Shown here piece by piece: positions 36,708 to 48,119 of a DNA stretch of 64,000 nt. Position 1 is the stretch's first letter. Each line of letters starts with the position of its first letter. The DNA is from Ischnura elegans. Its lineage: Eukaryota > Arthropoda > Insecta > Odonata > Coenagrionidae. The position numbers and the translations under genes are program-made. Location: the NCBI RefSeq assembly GCF_921293095.1, contig NC_060254.1, forward strand, positions 110,322,917 through 110,386,916, read 5' to 3'. The notes below the pieces were generated by a model. That model saw only the letters and a list, made by a program, of their open reading frames with translations, had not been told where the DNA came from and did no database searches.

Positions 36708-36935
36708 TGCGAGGTAGCCCAGTGTTTGGCTGCTGGGTCCTGGGTTCCAATCTCGAGTGGAGGCGTTGTACCATACTCAACTCAAAAATCCTTAGAAGTG
36801 TGAGGTGGTCCGGAGAAAAGAACCAACCTTCCCTGAATGGGTGCATTTCACAATCATGTGGCTGATTTCAGGGTTAGCTCTACCCTAAATTATCCAAACC
36901 AACCTGAGGGTTGAATCGCTGTTTGAGCGAGCGTC
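36708..36935 (+). mobile_element. SINE group C, plus strand
   Basis: A tRNA-like head (box A GAGGTAGCCCAGTG, box B-like CTGGGTTCCAATCTCG) is followed by the group C body: AATCCTTAGAAGTG, GGAGAAAAGAACC, GTGGCTGATTTCAGG, TAGCTCTACCCTAAA, CCTGAGGGTTGAATCGC. It is the fullest plus-strand example of the group. It lies between a MITE and an RTE 3' end. Confidence 0.75.
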
Positions 36936-37028
36936 ATTCATATTTAAAAATGTGAATGTGGTTGTTTGTACCAAGAGAAATCTCCCAAGGTGATTCAAGT
37001 ATTTGCTGTAATGAGATAAAACATAATT

Positions 37029-37615
37029 CATCATTATCATCATCATTAGACAGCAATCCTAAGATTGCCTCCATGCTTCTGGGTTTCACCGCGTGATTTT
37101 CCTTTGCGACGACAGTTTTTCCGGTTGGAATAACGGAGAAACTGTCGTCGCAAAGAAAATCCACGCGGTGAAACCCAGAAGCATGGAGACATCATCTAGA
37201 CAACGCCGCGGAAAACTACGAATCAACAATCCTAAGATTGGTTTGACGCAGCTCTCCATTCCACTCTTATATCTGCCAACCATTCCACACTGACGTATTT
37301 ATTTTCTTTTACATCCTCCCTTTGTCCTATGTAACTCATTCGGGGCCGTCCCTTGTCCTTTTTCCTTCCACCTGTCCTTCTACGATTGTTTCCATCAGGT
37401 CATCATGTCTCATTATGTGGCCAAATAAGCTGCCGCGTCTTCTCCTAAGGTAAGGTTTTTAGAACACTTCCCTTTTCTCCCACTCTTCTCAGCACATCCT
37501 CATTACTTACACGGTCGATCCTTTTTATCTTCATCATTCTCCGGTAGCACCACGTGTCGAATGCTTCCACTCTTGACGCCTCTGCTGCCGTCGACGTCAC
37601 TGCCTCACTCCCAAA
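37029..37615 (-). mobile_element. RTE-type LINE 3' end interrupted by a palindromic insertion
   Basis: Third member of the family at 20950-22031. The 3' tail (CATCATTATCATCATCATTA from 37029) and CAGCAATCCTAAGATTG precede the insertion at 37068-37223. After it, CAATCCTAAGATTGGTTTGACGC continues into the C-terminal coding region, degenerate, reading back to the TAAEKARIEAF position near 37600. The insertion duplicated 17 bp of the LINE. Decayed by frameshifts. Confidence 0.82.
37068..37223. mobile_element. Palindromic retroposon-like insertion in an RTE 3' end
   Basis: It is flanked by CARCAATCCTAAGATTG (37051-37067 and 37224-37240, one mismatch in 17). Inside, CTCCATGCTTCTGGGTTTCA...CGACGACAGTTT (37069-37118) pairs almost perfectly with 37139-37188 around a 20-nt loop. 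A 35-nt unpaired tail (37189-37223, ACATCATCTAGACAACGCCG...) follows. The 17-bp duplication suggests LINE-type target-primed integration rather than a DNA transposase. Confidence 0.75.
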
Positions 37616-38287
37616 GAGAAACAATAATTATTCGCGAAAATTATTGGAAAGGCCGTTTCAATGGCCTTTTGGGTTTGGCAAGTTTTGGCGTTTGATGAAA
37701 TGGACGGGACACTGTTTGGTTCGATGCGTTGGATTCCCCGAACGATGAGGAGCGAATATCGTAGAATAATGTGACGATGAGAGAGAGGCTGTGTGCCTGA
37801 AACGATTACAGCGAGGCACAGTTAATTAGAGTCTCACAGCCGAGGGAGTTGCCTCGATCAATTAAATTCGAACTTACGGAGTTGCAAGAGTTCAAGCGTC
37901 AAACAACACGTTCGCACACACGACGAAACTGCCGTCACGCCATCGCCGCAGTTCGCACAAGTTGCGCGAATTTCCTTTGATCCTCTGATCACGAAACGGT
38001 CGTAGATTTCAAAAACTTCCGCGCGGAAAAAACAGCGCGAACGGAGGCAGGAGTACTTAGGTGTGAAATGGAGTTGCCGAATCGGTAATTCAACTAACCT
38101 AATTAGTAATTTGGTGCAAGTGGGCGGGACAGACGAGTGACATTAAGTCCTGACGGCAGCAACTTCCAGCAACTCACTCGTGAATTAAAACTCGCGGAAA
38201 CTGAATAAATGCAAACAGCAGCATTATAAAAAGCACCAACCATCATTCTCTCCTTCATGATCATTTCCCGAATAGTTTGGTATTAGC

Positions 38288-38725
38288 GGGAGGCGACCGA
38301 CAGCTGAGGTCATTTGCGCCATGAGGGAAGGATAATGGAAGGAAGGGTGGAGAGAAACCCGGCGTCTGCGTTAGCCTACTCTTATTCGGCCTCCGTGGCG
38401 TCGGGGATAATTCCTCGCCTGCCATATCGAAGGTCGCGGGTTCGAGTCCCGCCTGGTTAGATAGGTTTCCTCTTCCAGGGTATGGTTGTGTGTGATTGTC
38501 TGTTGTTAATTTTTAAAACTCCCGATGTAAAGGCCTCATTGTGCTGTTTTCGGGGGGTTAATGAGATTTAAAACAAAAGAAAGTCGCCATGGCTTAACGT
38601 CCCATCCGACGGACGGAGTGTGAGTCGGTCAGTATCTGATAATTCTCTGCTTCCGCCGGGATTTGAACCCGAGCCCAAGAGGTGGAAAGCCAACAATCTA
38701 GCCACTACACCAACCCGATTCCCCT
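38288..38725 (-). mobile_element. SINE group B, split by another SINE
   Basis: Minus-strand SINE. Head at the right: GGTTGGTGTAGTGGC, GGGTTCAAATCCCGGCGG. Then the core CGTCCGTCGGATGGGACG and TTAAGCCATGG at 38587-38618, and the 3' end TCATGGCGCAAATGACC, CAGCTGTCGGTCGCC at 38288-38325. The intact relative at 53838-54120 shows that core and 3' end should be continuous, so 38380-38577 is an insertion. Confidence 0.78.
38380..38577 (+). mobile_element. SINE group E inserted in the group B SINE
   Basis: Plus-strand tRNA-derived head (GCCTCCGTGGCGTCGG, then GGTCGCGGGTTCGAGTCCCG), then a body with GTATGGTTGTGTGTGATTGT and a short A/T-rich 3' end (TTAATGAGATTTAAAAC). No acceptor-stem pairing, so not a tRNA gene. 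It is younger than the SINE it interrupts. Confidence 0.75.
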
Positions 38726-39029
38726 CCCGAATAGTATTTTCCGTGGACAAGAAAAGGGTGATAGATGCCAGTATGGTTCATTAACGTGTTTACCGACAGA
38801 ATATAAACACATGAATACCCGAAATTAAGAGTCGCAACCGGTAAAAAAATAGGTACCCCAAAGCTTTTCTCAACTTGTTTGAATAAAAAAACATAGAATA
38901 ATAGACGAAACAAAACACTGGAAAAGGGCAGACGTTCAACTGGCAGGAAATTGAGGTAAACAGTTTTTTATGCACATTACTTGGGCAATAATAGCACTGT
39001 CTTTTCGATCATTTTTTTTTTATTTAGCA

Positions 39030-39680
39030 GAAAAGTTATTACTAAAATTCATGAAATTTGCACTGATAGGAAACGAAGTTAAGACACAATACATGAAAAT
39101 ATGTAGGCAAACGGTGAACGAATCACCACCATTATTGATGCTACACCATACAAATTTCTAAAAATATATATTTAAAACGAGTTTGCTACTGGAGCCTATA
39201 GAAGCTGCTGAGCAGCAAATTATTTGGTAAGAAAACCAAAATCAGAATATATGACTATATAGACTATATAATATATAACACCCTAAAGCTGTAAAGTTTG
39301 GTTACTAGCAAGGTCTTCAGAAAAAAGCTCATAAACTTTGGAAACAAAGAAAATATTTGGACTTATTAATGAATTCATATGAATGAACATATGAATGGAT
39401 TAAGGAGAATCAGAATAAATAGACAACTCTGAGAGATATTTGTAGTGAACTAAATACAATAGAAACAATAAAAAGCAAATGTTTATGACTGGGCCACATA
39501 TTGAGGAGGGAAAATAACAGCCAGCATTATAAAACAGGATTTTTACTGGTAGACCCAATGCTAGAAGACGCCTAGAAAGATTTAACTGCGTTGAAGAGAC
39601 CAAGTACTGAAGGATCTAAGAAGACTTGGAAGAGCAGAAACAGAAATGACGTAAGACAGAGGAGAGTGAAGGCGAGGTAA
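39030..39680 (+). pseudogene. Degenerate LINE C-terminal region (group with 55500-55905)
   Basis: Broken plus-strand reading: MKFALIGNEVKTQYMKICRQ, TVNESPPL, then KLLSSKLFGKKTKIRIY, INFGNKENIW, INRQLREIFV, and GRPNARRRLERFNCVEETK. This order (LLSSKLL.KKTKIRIYKT, R.RINRELRELY, then a GRP..RW-like end) is that of a non-LTR retrotransposon after the reverse transcriptase core. Stops are many. The same segments appear at 55500-55905 on the minus strand. Confidence 0.65.
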
Positions 39681-39689
39681 AAAACCAAC

Positions 39690-41500
39690 TTGGATTTATA
39701 TGGACACAAGGGTGAATGAGAGAGATTTTTCGATCAATAAATATTTCATGTAGTATCCTTACATGGTGAAAGGTCGCACTGATAGCAAGGTTAGCTTTGA
39801 AGATGAGAAAAAAGTTACTCGTCTCCAATATTTGCTCCATGGACTCGCGTCGTTAGGCAAATTCAATTTTTGGGGAACAAACATCGATGTGGCACAACCT
39901 GAACAAGGAGAGAGAAGAGGAGTCTTTTTTCATAAAATATAGATATCCTGATCAAGTAGTTTAAGCAGATTAAAAAAAAGTCCACACAATGTTATAGAAT
40001 CCCAAACAGCTGGCCTAAAATAAAATAGTGAAACTAGTCCCGCAGCAACTGTGGGCATGCGGTTCGCTGGGGGGGAGTTGAGAGTAATACATTCCATGAT
40101 TGAATGTGTAAACTTTCTAAAAAATTACTTTATTTCTGAATAATTCCAATATTAAGAAAGCGCAGGAAACTTAGAAGGCTCGAAATTCGGAAAAAAATAG
40201 CTAGTATCCAAAATCCTAAACTGGGGGTAGATTTTGTGAAGTTTTTATAAATCTCAATGTTAGTCAACATATTAATAAAAAATTTAAACATCTTACATAA
40301 AAAATATTTTTTGGTTTCATCTTCGGCGCATTTCTTATTGAAATTCGACAGTTTCTTAATTTTCAAAACGAAGAAATAGATGAAAATGTCCGCGGTCGAG
40401 GGTTTAATAAGTCCTGTAGTTAATCTTGAAGGGCGCGATGAGTTAAAGAAGAAGGTGAAGAGTAAAAGTACACTAAGAAGCAGAATAAATTTTCACTGTG
40501 CTCGAGAAAAATCAAGAAAAAACTTGATATCATGATAAACATCTAGATACCGACGAGAGCGGCCTTGACCAATGGATAACGTCTAACATACGAGTGGCTA
40601 CAAGGAGATATTCTACGGGATAACATCTCTCCACGATGGGTACTCTATTCTGAGCTGGTATCGTCACCAAAAAACTATGGTTAAGTGCTCAACTTGAGGT
40701 TGACAGCTTAAATCCCGCATTGATTAATGCGATTAATAGCCTCACCTGGATGACTGCAGGAATTATCAGATTTCTTTGCAGGATTATTCCATGCTATTCA
40801 ATACAAATTATCAGGATCCGATTTGCACGACATCCTCTACCAAGTAGAAATTTCAATTTGGTCCAACGACGTTATTTAACACAAAAAATGGCTGAATTTT
40901 GAAATGAGAAGGACCCTGACGTTTTCAACCCGTACAAAAACTACACGGATAGATGCAGTGGGTACTTCATCGACTCATTTCAAATGCATTCACGAGGGAT
41001 TATAATTTTTGATTAAATAATTACTGGAGTATAGATCAAATAATGCAAAAAGTTTTTTGAAAGAAGAAAATCTGATTATATTTTTCACATTTGGATAAAT
41101 GAAAGGAAATATTTCTTTCGTGATTAAAGCTTTCGCGGCTAACGACGATTTAAAAGTGACATACGATTTTGCCCCGGCGCTTTGTGACCCCAACCGCTGG
41201 CCACTTCTAACTTCGGAGAAACAGGACGCTCAGTAAAACTCGGTTGGAAGAGTATTCGACTAGGGTACTCAACGAAGTCGGCCGTAGCGGAACTCGAAGC
41301 CACAGGACAACATGCGATCGATTTAGAAAAATCTAGAGTCAATCTAAAATCTACTCATTGAGAATCAGCAATACATGATCATCCACAACATTCCCCCACC
41401 TTCCCCCTCCAGTCCTCACCCCCTCCACCCACCCCTCACACTTCCAGTAAAAAATTCAGCAGCGCCGAACACCACCACCATTCCTCCCAAGCATTCGCGT
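39690..41500. other. No gene recognised
   Basis: AT-rich sequence with ORFs of at most about 80 codons and no recognisable protein or repeat termini. A G-rich run lies at 40069-40077. Confidence 0.4.
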
Positions 41501-41504
41501 CTGT

Positions 41505-41645
41505 ATGACCCTGCGAGGTGGCCCATTGGAAAGGAACTACCCTGGATGTGCGAAAATCATACCTTTATGTGTTATTCTTTGGTGAGCTCTAGCCTCACCA
41601 ATCCAAACATATGTAATAGGGATGAGTCGCTATGCGAATGATCAA
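41505..41645 (+). mobile_element. SINE group C, degenerate
   Basis: CGAGGTGGCCCATTGG, GGTGAGCTCTAGCCTCACCAA and ATGAGTCGCTATGCGAATGA follow the order of the body and 3' end seen at 36780-36935. The head is not recognisable. Confidence 0.45.
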
Positions 41646-41649
41646 GTGT

Positions 41650-43840
41650 AGTCACTGCATGATGACCAGCATTGGCGGGCTGGCTGTGATCACAAATTCA
41701 AAATTATCTTCTAGAAGCAGAAAACGGAAATTTTGAAGGAATCCTTCCTGCGTACAGGAATAAAGGATTGGAATGCCTAAAGAAATTTTTAATATCTTCC
41801 CCTGAATATTAAAATTTTAATAGCAACTGTTCGTCGATTATTGGTCGATGCAGTTGAATGGCCAGAATAGGGAACGTTGGAGATAGGGTCATTTGATTTA
41901 AATTTCATTTCTTAGTAGCATGGCGTTCGTATTAGTGTATATTTTGTACGATATAGGTGTATTTTCTGTTCTTTCACTGTTACTCTTAGTTTGGTAGGCT
42001 TTTCATTTATTAATTTTAATTCTCATGCAACCACCAGGCGATAGCCTACTTGTATTAATATGTATTAAATAAATAAAATACTGGAAGTGGGCTCAAATAG
42101 AGACTAGAACACTATGAAGTTAATTAGACACCGCAGTAATATATCTAATAAAAGCCTCCTTTTTGACCGGAGCGTGTGATGGAGACCAGGCAGTGTTCCT
42201 TTCCTAACCAATATAGCCCAAGTTTTCGATGAGGAAACCCCCGTGGGATGAGTAAGCCCCGATAGAACACAGATCGCAACAGGAGCCAATTTTCGAAGCT
42301 CGGAGGGGAGGGCGGACCGTTGGCAGGATACCAATAAATTATAACGGCGCTCAAAATATTTCGAAACAACAGGTGCGGATCGAGGCAAGAATTACGAGCA
42401 GACATTTCCCAACGTGACAGACCCCAAACATCCAAAAGATTTCTTTTTTTTTTTCCATTGAACACATCCCCCGCTGCCTTCCCACGAGAATCATCCCTCA
42501 GCCCACCCCCCCCCCCCCTCCCCCACACGCTTTTCCACCCGCAACGCGAACAAATAAATCTCCCCGAAAATGCCGAGTTACGAAATTGAAGCGAAAAATT
42601 AAAATCTCAAATTTACTGAAACTCTCCAAAATTGTTTTTGTGTCCGATGAGTAATACACTATCCCGATTCCTTTGAGCAGAAATACCTCACTGCGGCTTT
42701 CCATCACAATATGAGAATGGTAACGAGACGTCCAGAATATACTAGAAATTACAATTCCAATTATTGCCCAGCGTTCAGGAGTATTTTTTACTAATTATTC
42801 AAAGCCTTCACTTTGATTTATCGATACATTTATTAGCATTAATGCATCACGAAAGGAGTCCCAGGACTGAATTTTAATAGTATAAAGCTAAATAATCTAC
42901 AATAATAATTATGATATTAAACTAAATATCAGTTAAACATCACGACATGATTGACATAATACTATATAGCATGTCATTGTGATGATTATTTGGTTTGAGA
43001 GCATGATTTCAGGCGGCAAGAATGCCTGAGAGCAGATTTTTGCGTCAATTTTGGCTATCATAATTTTATTCCCTACATCCTAATATTGACCCACATTTTA
43101 CAACATGTTCTCCAAGCACCTGATCACCTAATACATGAGATGGTGGAATCAATTAGGAGATTCCAGATTGAACATACACATTCACGTCACTTATAAACTC
43201 ATTCCACACATTATTTAGAGAGAAAAAAATACAGCTAAGGGGCCGTATATTTTAACGCTTGGTACGTTGAAGAGTTGTCATTTCGCTCGCGTTTATACAC
43301 TCTGCTGAAGGAGAGAAGGCATACGTCAGCATTAGATTGGTCCCAGGAAATGCCAATCCTGCAGATGTTTTCATGATTAATACTGCGGCCGGCAAAATCC
43401 TCTAAATAACTTACGTTGCTAGTTTTTATTTTATTATTTTATACAATTCAGTCGATAAGCTGCTCTCGATGAGGGATGTAAGCCAAATAAATAGCCCTTC
43501 ACTCACTTCCTCCGCACACACTCCGATAAATAAGAGAGATTTAACAGCTGACTTAATGTAATCCCATTGTATTACTCCGATTGGCGCGCTAAGTCCTTTA
43601 GCCCACAAAGCCTACAGAGGAGGGGGAGGAAGCTGAGGCTAATGCTGCTTCATCCATTGCGGCTGATGGTCGAGCCACTCACGTAAGTTCGTATCCTTGG
43701 TGACACGATCATGTACGCTAGTTACTTTGAAATCAATTATTGATTCTCCCATCATGCCGCATTTACTGTGGTTTTGAGCAGATCGGAGCAGAGGGTGGGC
43801 AGTTAGCAGATTCTTCAGTGATCACGTATAACCATCACAT
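41650..43840. other. No gene recognised; C-rich run
   Basis: Mostly AT-rich, unassigned. 42504-42525 is a near-uninterrupted C tract. ORFs on the minus strand across it (for example 42145-42528) owe their length to that composition and are not believed. Confidence 0.4.
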
Positions 43841-43844
43841 GTGC

Positions 43845-44660
43845 CAGACGCGCAGCTAGGAATTAAGGTTAGGGGGGGTTTTAGGCGCAACTAATGCCGG
43901 GGGGTATGGAATACGGGAGGTGCAGGTGCCCTTCCCAGAAAACTTCTACGATATATAGTTCAAAATGATGAGTTTTATGGCTTTCTCGGACCTTGCTCCA
44001 TCGAAACTCAAAACTTTCACTGAAGACTAAACTGCTTATTTACAACTCCATGATAAAGCCATTACTCACGTACGCGTCGCCTGTATGGCTCATGGCAGCA
44101 AAAACCCACCTGAAGAAAGTGCAAACAACGGAAAATAAGATTGCAAGGAAAATTATAGGGGCTCCATGGCTCCTGCGCAATAAGGATATCCGGAAAGACT
44201 TAAAAATTACCCCAATTTTAACAGACCTCAAATCTAACTTAGTAACTTTTGAAAAATCACTGGCATCGACGGATAGTAATCTACTCATACATCTTTGGGA
44301 TTATACTCCTACACCTACCGAAACGCACAAACCCCCAAAAATTGCCTTCCTCCCCAACCATTTCCCTTCCCCATAATCTTTTACTATTTGCCACACTGTG
44401 ACTACCTTGAGTAATTTTTACCTGAAATGACTACAAAAGAAACTCACCATAGACAGCCAAATTGGCTGGGAGTGGTGATTATCATAAAAGGAAATTTCGG
44501 CGTGGCGTGGTTTATGGCTTTCTGAGGGACATTTTATTAACTCTTACACTATTCTATGAGTAATACTTATCAAATTAAGTTAAATGGATTACATTTTAAA
44601 ATTTCTCTTAGTTCTGGGGTGGGGTTTATCCCCCAAAACCCCCCTTGCTGCCGTATCGTG
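43845..44660. mobile_element. hAT-like MITE carrying a LINE insertion
   Basis: The left end CAGACGCGCAGCTAGGAATT leads into a G-run (GGGGGGG at 43871). The right end is a C-run followed by CTTGCTGCCGTATCGTG, an eroded inverted counterpart. Without the LINE at 43987-44510 it would be about 280 bp, close to the hAT-like MITE at 23043-23326 in length and layout. No convincing 8-bp duplication remains, so the class is tentative. Confidence 0.45.
43987..44510 (+). mobile_element. Jockey-type LINE fragment with 13-bp duplication
   Basis: Bounded by TTTATGGCTTTCT at 43974-43986 and 44511-44523. The plus-strand frame, open to TAA 44374-44376, gives LHRNSKLSLKTKLLIYNSMI, KPLLTYASPVWLMAAKTHL, NKIARKIIGAPWLLRNKDI and RKDLKITPI. 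This is the C-terminal domain of a jockey-clade ORF2 protein, after the reverse transcriptase. About 130 codons are intact, then a 3' UTR of about 135 bp without a clear poly(A). The ATG-less start is just the truncation point. Confidence 0.85.
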
Positions 44661-44669
44661 GGACATTTA

Positions 44670-46555
44670 CACCTAAATAATATCCGGAAAATTTTCAAGC
44701 ACATATCAAAACGACATTGTGTTCAATCTATGAATGTTAATTATGCATGTAAAATTTTGTAAAATTTACTCACCTATGAAAGATCACTGAGCTTCCTTTG
44801 AATGATTTTTCTTGGCTCCCAGCAAAAGTGCACCATTTCGCTAATCGTATGCAAGTCGCGTGACAACATACCCACGCCACCATTGAGACGCACGACGTAC
44901 TATGCTGTGACAAAAGTATTGACGTCACTCCCCTTCTAATGATCCTTACTCTACGATCGGTCCATCAATCGAAATAGAGATTATACTTCCAAAATTCAAT
45001 ATAAATATGGCCCACAATGTAATGTATTATTTTTCTCATTTTACGAAGCAATCGTTTTACAATCTAAACCAGATGGGATTGGTAAAGCGCAGCTTTCATT
45101 GCAAAAGGTGCGATAATACGCATGCTTATTTCCTTCAATGAGTTAGAATAAATTGAGCACTTGATTTATTCCGTCGCTTTGAAGGAAGAATTTGGTAACA
45201 GAGTTCCAGCCTTCAAAATGAATTGATGAGATCGAACAACAAAATAGAAAGGAGCCAAAATAGTTTTAAATATCAAAATTCAGCCATTGTTGCGTAGTTT
45301 CGTTCAAAATAAACGTAAAATCTCCAATTCCCTAGAAGAAATAATCATTTTAAATGCTCATTATTAAATCATAATATATACTGAATCAAATTTTTTCATA
45401 ACAACTAAAAATTTGACGATTCCTTAAAACAATTAAGTCCTCATTGATCTACAAGAAAGACGTACACTTTACATACTTTCACAATTGATAAATACATAAT
45501 TTATTAATATTAAAATCGGTGGGAAAGAAATTATGAATCCAAAAGGGTAGTTTCCTTCATCAAAGAAAACGAAAGACATTGATTGCGATTCGTTACCCAC
45601 CATTAGTGTATTCATAATTTACAAATTATTTGGTTTTAGAAATCCAAGTTTCGACGAATGGCAACGGTCAATTTTAACCTCATTTGAAAAAGGCCAGATT
45701 GGCGCCCATGCGATGCCACTCCATGTGACATCACAGGGACCTAGCTTCTAACGAGTAGATAGGAGTTTTACATCGTCTGAGATTACCAATGCGTGCATGA
45801 GGCACATGGCTCAGGGAAAAATCTGTTAAAAATCACCTATAAAAACTGCCTTTGGTCGGAAAGTTACCTTCGTTTGATAGGGTATTAATAATCCTTATTG
45901 CCAAGCGCTACCTGCTAGCAGGGTACTCTGCTACCTGTTAGCAGCCTGCATCGTATCAGCGCTCAAAGCCTGGACCCAAGGTGACCTCACAAGGCGGAAG
46001 CGGGAACCAGAATGACGTCACACGGGGTTTTCCCAGCATTCATACTTAGCCGTCGCGTTTTCGCGCACTTGAAAATGTTCACTTTTCATTCAATCGCGAA
46101 AAATAGATAACGTCATTTAAAAATCTAAAAGCGTGAAATGCGTACTCCAGAAGTAATAATATTTCGATTTAGGCAATAAAAAAATAATAGGAGGGAGACT
46201 CCGCTTCAAAAGACTACTTCAATTTCACACGAATTCCACACATTAACTCTTCAATTTAGCGAATGAGCTCCTTGCCTTGAAATTCATGTAAGAGTATTTC
46301 TATCATTCCTCTCCGTCCGCTTCCCACATGTTAATGACGCCACTGCCAAAACACCAGGTGCAAACGTATTTCTCGAGTAGCCACCACAGATACATATTAA
46401 TAGCACTCCACCGCTTATGACGAGGGTTGATGACACATCGATCCTTTTCCGCTCTTTTCCCTCCATCTACTCCTTAGTCTATAGATTAATCACCAAGATT
46501 GCACAAGTGACATGACCACAAGTCAACCACTCACTTACCTTCACCTACATTCACT
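44670..46555. other. No gene; scattered TGACGTCA motifs
   Basis: No believable ORF. TGACGTCA occurs at about 44923 and 46013, with a TGACATCA at about 45727. A CTACCTG.TAGCAG direct repeat lies at 45908-45945. The region may contain an old transposon, but its ends were not found. Confidence 0.35.
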
Positions 46556-46560
46556 TACTT

Positions 46561-46985
46561 CCCCGCAAGCTGTCTAAATAGGCGGGGATGTTAGAACACC
46601 ACTCGATGACAAATAAAAGAAAATGCTCCTACGTAATTCCGCCTAGCATATATTAAAGTCCTTTACTGTTCGGGGGGAAAACGAATTCCCATACTTATCC
46701 CTGCGACAAAATATCTCTATTAATTTATCGTTTTGGCAAGACCTGGAAATTTAGTGGGTTCTAATAAGATGTTCTGCGTGTCCCTCTGAAATATATCTGT
46801 TTTCAATTGCTCAAGCAATCTAAGCCTTGCGCGCAGCCTCCGAGTCTCTAAAACCTCGCATCCTAATACTTACAGGTGTGAAACGATTTCTGTACGGTGC
46901 AGTTTTTGACGAATCGTGCACCTTTCCTTTGTATTTTATTCAGTTCGTGGATTAAGTCTTTCTGCACCGAATCTCATTTACTCAC
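46561..46985 (-). mobile_element. CR1/L2-like LINE 3' end, minus strand
   Basis: Its complement is collinear with 56530-57005: ELNKIQRKGARFVKN-like coding, GAGACTCGGAGGCTGCGCGC, TTGAAAACAGATATATTTCAG, then AAAGGACTTTAATATATGCTAG and a 3' end with GTGTTCTAACATCCCCGCC and GCTTGCGGGG. Frame broken. Confidence 0.75.
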
Positions 46986-47547
46986 TGCAAATAAACTCGT
47001 TCCACAGCGTTCAGATAAATCGGATATAATATATTCGGTTCGCACCTCTCATCTGAAAGTTCACACTGAATTTACCGCCCGCCGCTGAAATTGGAGTTGC
47101 CTATTAGTAGATGTAAAATTCCGGCTAAGAGAGGCTTATAAGGAACTTATTAGAGTCCTCGTTGCCACACATCCATTAGATGCCTGTGCACTGCAAGAGA
47201 CTGCTTACACATTAACAATTTTAGGTTCTTAAAATAGAACTATTGATTTCACAGCCAAGTTTCTTCTCCTACTTTGACCACAGGTTTATTCCTCATTAAA
47301 TAGAGAAAGTACATTAAAAGTGTAATTAAAATTTATGAGCCTAAGATTATTTAAAAGCTAGATAGTGGAACACAATATTCAAAGATAGCTCACAAACTTT
47401 TGAAAATGGTTTCATTTGAAAAAAATTTTTTTTCAACCACCTAATAGTTACAAGAAAATCAAGTGAGATCATTGATGAGGTTCTCCCGGGTTATACGCCA
47501 CGTCAGTGAGTTCTTAAATCACAACGTTTCCGTGGCTGAGAACATCA

Positions 47548-47644
47548 CTGTCTTTAGGGCACGAGCACAAACAAAATGGCAGTGTATATTTTTAGCAAAC
47601 TGACATTTTTGCGCCAAAAATGTCAGTTTGTGCCCTAAAGACGG
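47548..47644. repeat. Hairpin with a 33-nt unpaired arm segment
   Basis: GTCTTTAGGGCAC and AAACTGACATTTTTG on the left pair with CAAAAATGTCAGTTTGTGCC and CTAAAGAC on the right. The left arm has 33 extra nt between the two paired segments. CCGTGGCTG occurs at 47530 and 47667 and may be a chance flanking repeat. Confidence 0.7.
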
Positions 47645-47869
47645 TATCGAACTGAGACACAGGACCGTGGCTGCGTTAAAGAATCTCAATGGCCTTTAAT
47701 GAATCCCTAAAGAACTTCCTTAATAAAATCCGTCAAAAACGTACAGAATTATACGGTATGTACGAAAATTATTCAGATATGACGTAAACAACTATAGCAA
47801 AGTGGAGCCTGAGGCTGAAAATTGTTGAATTCCATTTATGATGCACATATCGTACTTCGATCGTATCGC

Positions 47870-48115
47870 CATTCGGCACTTCGAAGGATTCATATCCCTC
47901 ACTCTCAGAGTGAACCAACCCGAGGGCTGGTGTGGGCAGGTGAGGGTAGATCTCACCCTAGACTAAGCCACAGGCGTGTGAAAATCACAAATTACGAGGG
48001 GAGGGCGTGTTTCTTTCCCTGAGTCGCCTCCCACTTCGAGGATTTTCTCTGGAGGTGTGCGAAGGATGGGGGTTTGAACCCGGATCCGCGACCAAGCGTT
48101 CCACTCATTTACCTG
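47870..48115 (-). mobile_element. SINE group C, minus strand
   Basis: Minus strand: box B GGGTTCAAACCCC after TGGTCGCGGATCC, then AATCCTCGAAGTGGGAGG, CTCAGGGAAAGAAACAC, GTGGCTTAGTCTAGGG, GAGATCTACCCTCACC and CCCTCGGGTTGGTTCACTC. Its body matches 36780-36935 throughout. Confidence 0.75.
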
Positions 48116-48119
48116 CCAT

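Noticed and set aside
38395..38460. tRNA gene
   Set aside because: Box A and box B are present but no acceptor-stem pairing, and a SINE body follows directly.
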